Program-made: the position numbers and the translations under genes
Notes under the pieces: generated by a model
Seen by the model: only the letters and a program-made list of their open reading frames with translations
The model's database searches: none
Told to the model about the DNA's origin: nothing
Assembly: GCA_049514955.1 (NCBI GenBank)
Contig: JBEKUO010000368.1
Location: forward strand, 1 to 7,357
Length of the DNA stretch: 7,357 nt
Origin: Bog-159 sp049514955
GTDB lineage: Bacteria; Acidobacteriota; Terriglobia; Bryobacterales; Bryobacteraceae
Direction of reading: 5' to 3'
Part shown: positions 6,260 to 7,357 of the stretch, piece after piece
Numbering within the stretch: position 1 is the stretch's first letter
How the letters are laid out: every line of letters starts with the position of its first letter

Positions 6260-7224
6260 GTCTGGTTTACAGCTCCCACCGGGCTGCTGATAACGGCTGC
6301 CGGCCTACCGGCGAGGCCTAGCGTCATCCGGCTGCCGGCACGGCCCAAACGCGTGGAATACACCCACGCGGCTGCCACCGTCAAAATGCAGACAATTGCG
6401 AACAGCGTAGGCGCCGAGGTCAGCAATGGCAGGCCGAAGCGCAATGCACCGCACCAGGCCAGCACGGCCGCCAGCCACGCGGCTGCCGGGCGGTATTCCC
6501 GCCGGGCGGCTGCATAGACGAACGCCGCAAAGGGCGCCGCAACCACCAGGTCAACGATGTAATGCTCACCCGTCGACAGCGTCGCCAGCACTGTGAGCGC
6601 GAGGTTAAATAGTGCGCATCCGCTGGCGAACCGCCACGGCCGGCAGAACCAGCACGCCAGCAGCGCGGTCGATGTATGCAGCGAGGGCATGCAGTTCGGT
6701 GGCGCCAGAAGGTTCAATGTGTGTAGCCCCGGCGCTGCGGAGGGCAGGACGGGAAAGGCCCGAAAGGCATACTCAGGTCCACACGCCGGAAACATCAGGT
6801 ATACGCCGTACCCGGCGGCGAAGTTCAAAGCGAATGCCGCCAGAACCCGCTGCGGAGTCCCGCCCGCGAGTAGATGCACCGCGTACGTGGCCAACATCAC
6901 CATCGGCATTGCCTCATACACCGCCACCAGAACCGGATACCAATGCGTGGGGCGAATCAGGCGGGCCGCCGCGAAGGAGGGCGAGCCGAGCGCCGTATCG
7001 GCGGTGTAGAGCCACAGGTCGAATTTCGCCGTGTGCCGGGCCGCGACCGACAGTGCGATACCCACGCAGCCCACGCCGGCTACGCACGCCACGCTGACGA
7101 GCAGAAGCTGCAGCAGCCGCGCGTCGCGCTTTCGCGCCGCCTGTACACCGATAACGCAGAACCAGCATGTAAGCGCAATTTCCAGTGCCAGCGGCATGAT
7201 GCGGAGCCGACCGCCCCGTATCAT
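6256..7224 (-). CDS. PAP2_3/AUR1-like membrane phosphatase or phosphotransferase, first copy
   Basis: The protein has 322 residues from the ATG at 7224; an in-frame ATG at 7197 (MPLALEIALTC) would remove nine residues, and no clear ribosome binding site decides between them. Motifs: NCMPSLH (177-183) with His183, GEHYIVD (219-225) with His221 and Asp225, FPACGP (145-150), VYEAMP (102-107) and FDLWLYTADTALG (68-80). These match, in order and spacing, the gene immediately downstream, so the two are tandem paralogues. Many hydrophobic segments cover the length, as expected for a polytopic inner-membrane enzyme. The PSxH and GEHYxxD motifs place it with the AUR1-like branch of the PAP2 superfamily, acting on lipid phosphates or transferring a phospho-head-group. 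It is the first complete gene of the operon; the stop is shared with the downstream start in ATGA. Confidence 0.82.
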   Translation of the reverse strand: MIRGGRLRIMPLALEIALTCWFCVIGVQAARKRDARLLQLLLVSVACVAGVGCVGIALSVAARHTAKFDLWLYTADTALGSPSFAAARLIRPTHWYPVLVAVYEAMPMVMLATYAVHLLAGGTPQRVLAAFALNFAAGYGVYLMFPACGPEYAFRAFPVLPSAAPGLHTLNLLAPPNCMPSLHTSTALLACWFCRPWRFASGCALFNLALTVLATLSTGEHYIVDLVVAAPFAAFVYAAARREYRPAAAWLAAVLAWCGALRFGLPLLTSAPTLFAIVCILTVAAAWVYSTRLGRAGSRMTLGLAGRPAAVISSPVGAVNQT

Positions 7225-7269
7225 TATCCGGGCGCGCGCGGCGCTCCGGGCACTCTCTTTGGTTAGCCG

Positions 7270-7285
7270 CCCGCCAAATGGCGGG
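7270..7285. repeat. Perfect hairpin upstream of the operon
   Basis: CCCGCCA-AA-TGGCGGG is a self-complementary 16-mer about 45 nt before the operon start codon. It could be an operator-type palindrome, or the terminator of a gene ending near 7322. There is no T-tract and nothing to decide between the options. Confidence 0.4.
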
Positions 7286-7321
7286 GCCGGCGCTTTCGTC
7301 TGCCAACCCGCATTCGTTCGC

Positions 7322-7357
7322 CTACCGAGGCGCTTGCAGGCTGGACGTCACCAGCAG
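7322..7357 (-). CDS. Possible C-terminal end of an upstream gene (fragment)
   Basis: On the minus strand the last bases of the window read LLVTSSLQAPR followed by a TAG stop at 7322-7324. This could be the tail of a gene lying outside the window and transcribed ahead of the PAP2 operon, with a gap of 97 nt. Eleven codons are too few to support a family or even to prove coding. Confidence 0.2.
   Translation of the reverse strand: MLVTSSLQAPR

Overview
This is a GC-rich bacterial chromosomal segment. The protein types (a TldD with a HESIGH motif, an acidobacterial-looking UlaG-like hydrolase, PAP2_3/AUR1-like membrane enzymes beside a GT87-type transferase) and the REP-like palindromes between genes suggest a soil Acidobacteriota of the Solibacter type. 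That assignment comes from recognition alone and is not proven by anything in the window.

Layout. At 1-2137 (+) there is a TldD/TldE metalloprotease pair. The catalytic TldD is cut by the left window edge, and the non-catalytic TldE starts inside the tldD stop region. At 2138-2328 there is a gene-free stretch full of short perfect hairpins and a tandem direct repeat, lying between the converging ends of tldE and a small membrane-protein gene at 2329-2625 (-). At 2626-2803 there is a divergent intergenic region made largely of seven degenerate 19-21 bp tandem units, followed by a UlaG-like metallo-beta-lactamase-fold hydrolase at 2804-3598 (+). At 3599-3795 another convergent gap carries a nested inverted-repeat element of about 120 bp. 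From 7224 down to 3796 (-) runs a tightly packed three-gene operon: two tandem paralogous PAP2_3/AUR1-like membrane phosphatases or phosphotransferases (4-nt ATGA overlap), then a GT87/DUF2029-like polytopic glycosyltransferase 10 nt downstream. The right edge holds a short upstream leader and possibly the last codons of another minus-strand gene.

How the genes may work together. TldD and TldE are expected to form one peptidase complex; no precursor peptide gene is visible here. The minus-strand operon looks like a membrane lipid or glycolipid module, pairing two lipid-phosphate or head-group transfer enzymes with a lipid-linked sugar transferase; the substrates cannot be read from sequence. 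The hydrolase and the small membrane protein have no evident functional partner in the window.

The most unusual content is in the three intergenic regions, which hold different classes of short repeats, two of them apparently from related palindromic families. I did not find a convincing wholly new multi-gene system. The tandem-PAP2 plus GT87 operon is the best candidate for undescribed biochemistry.
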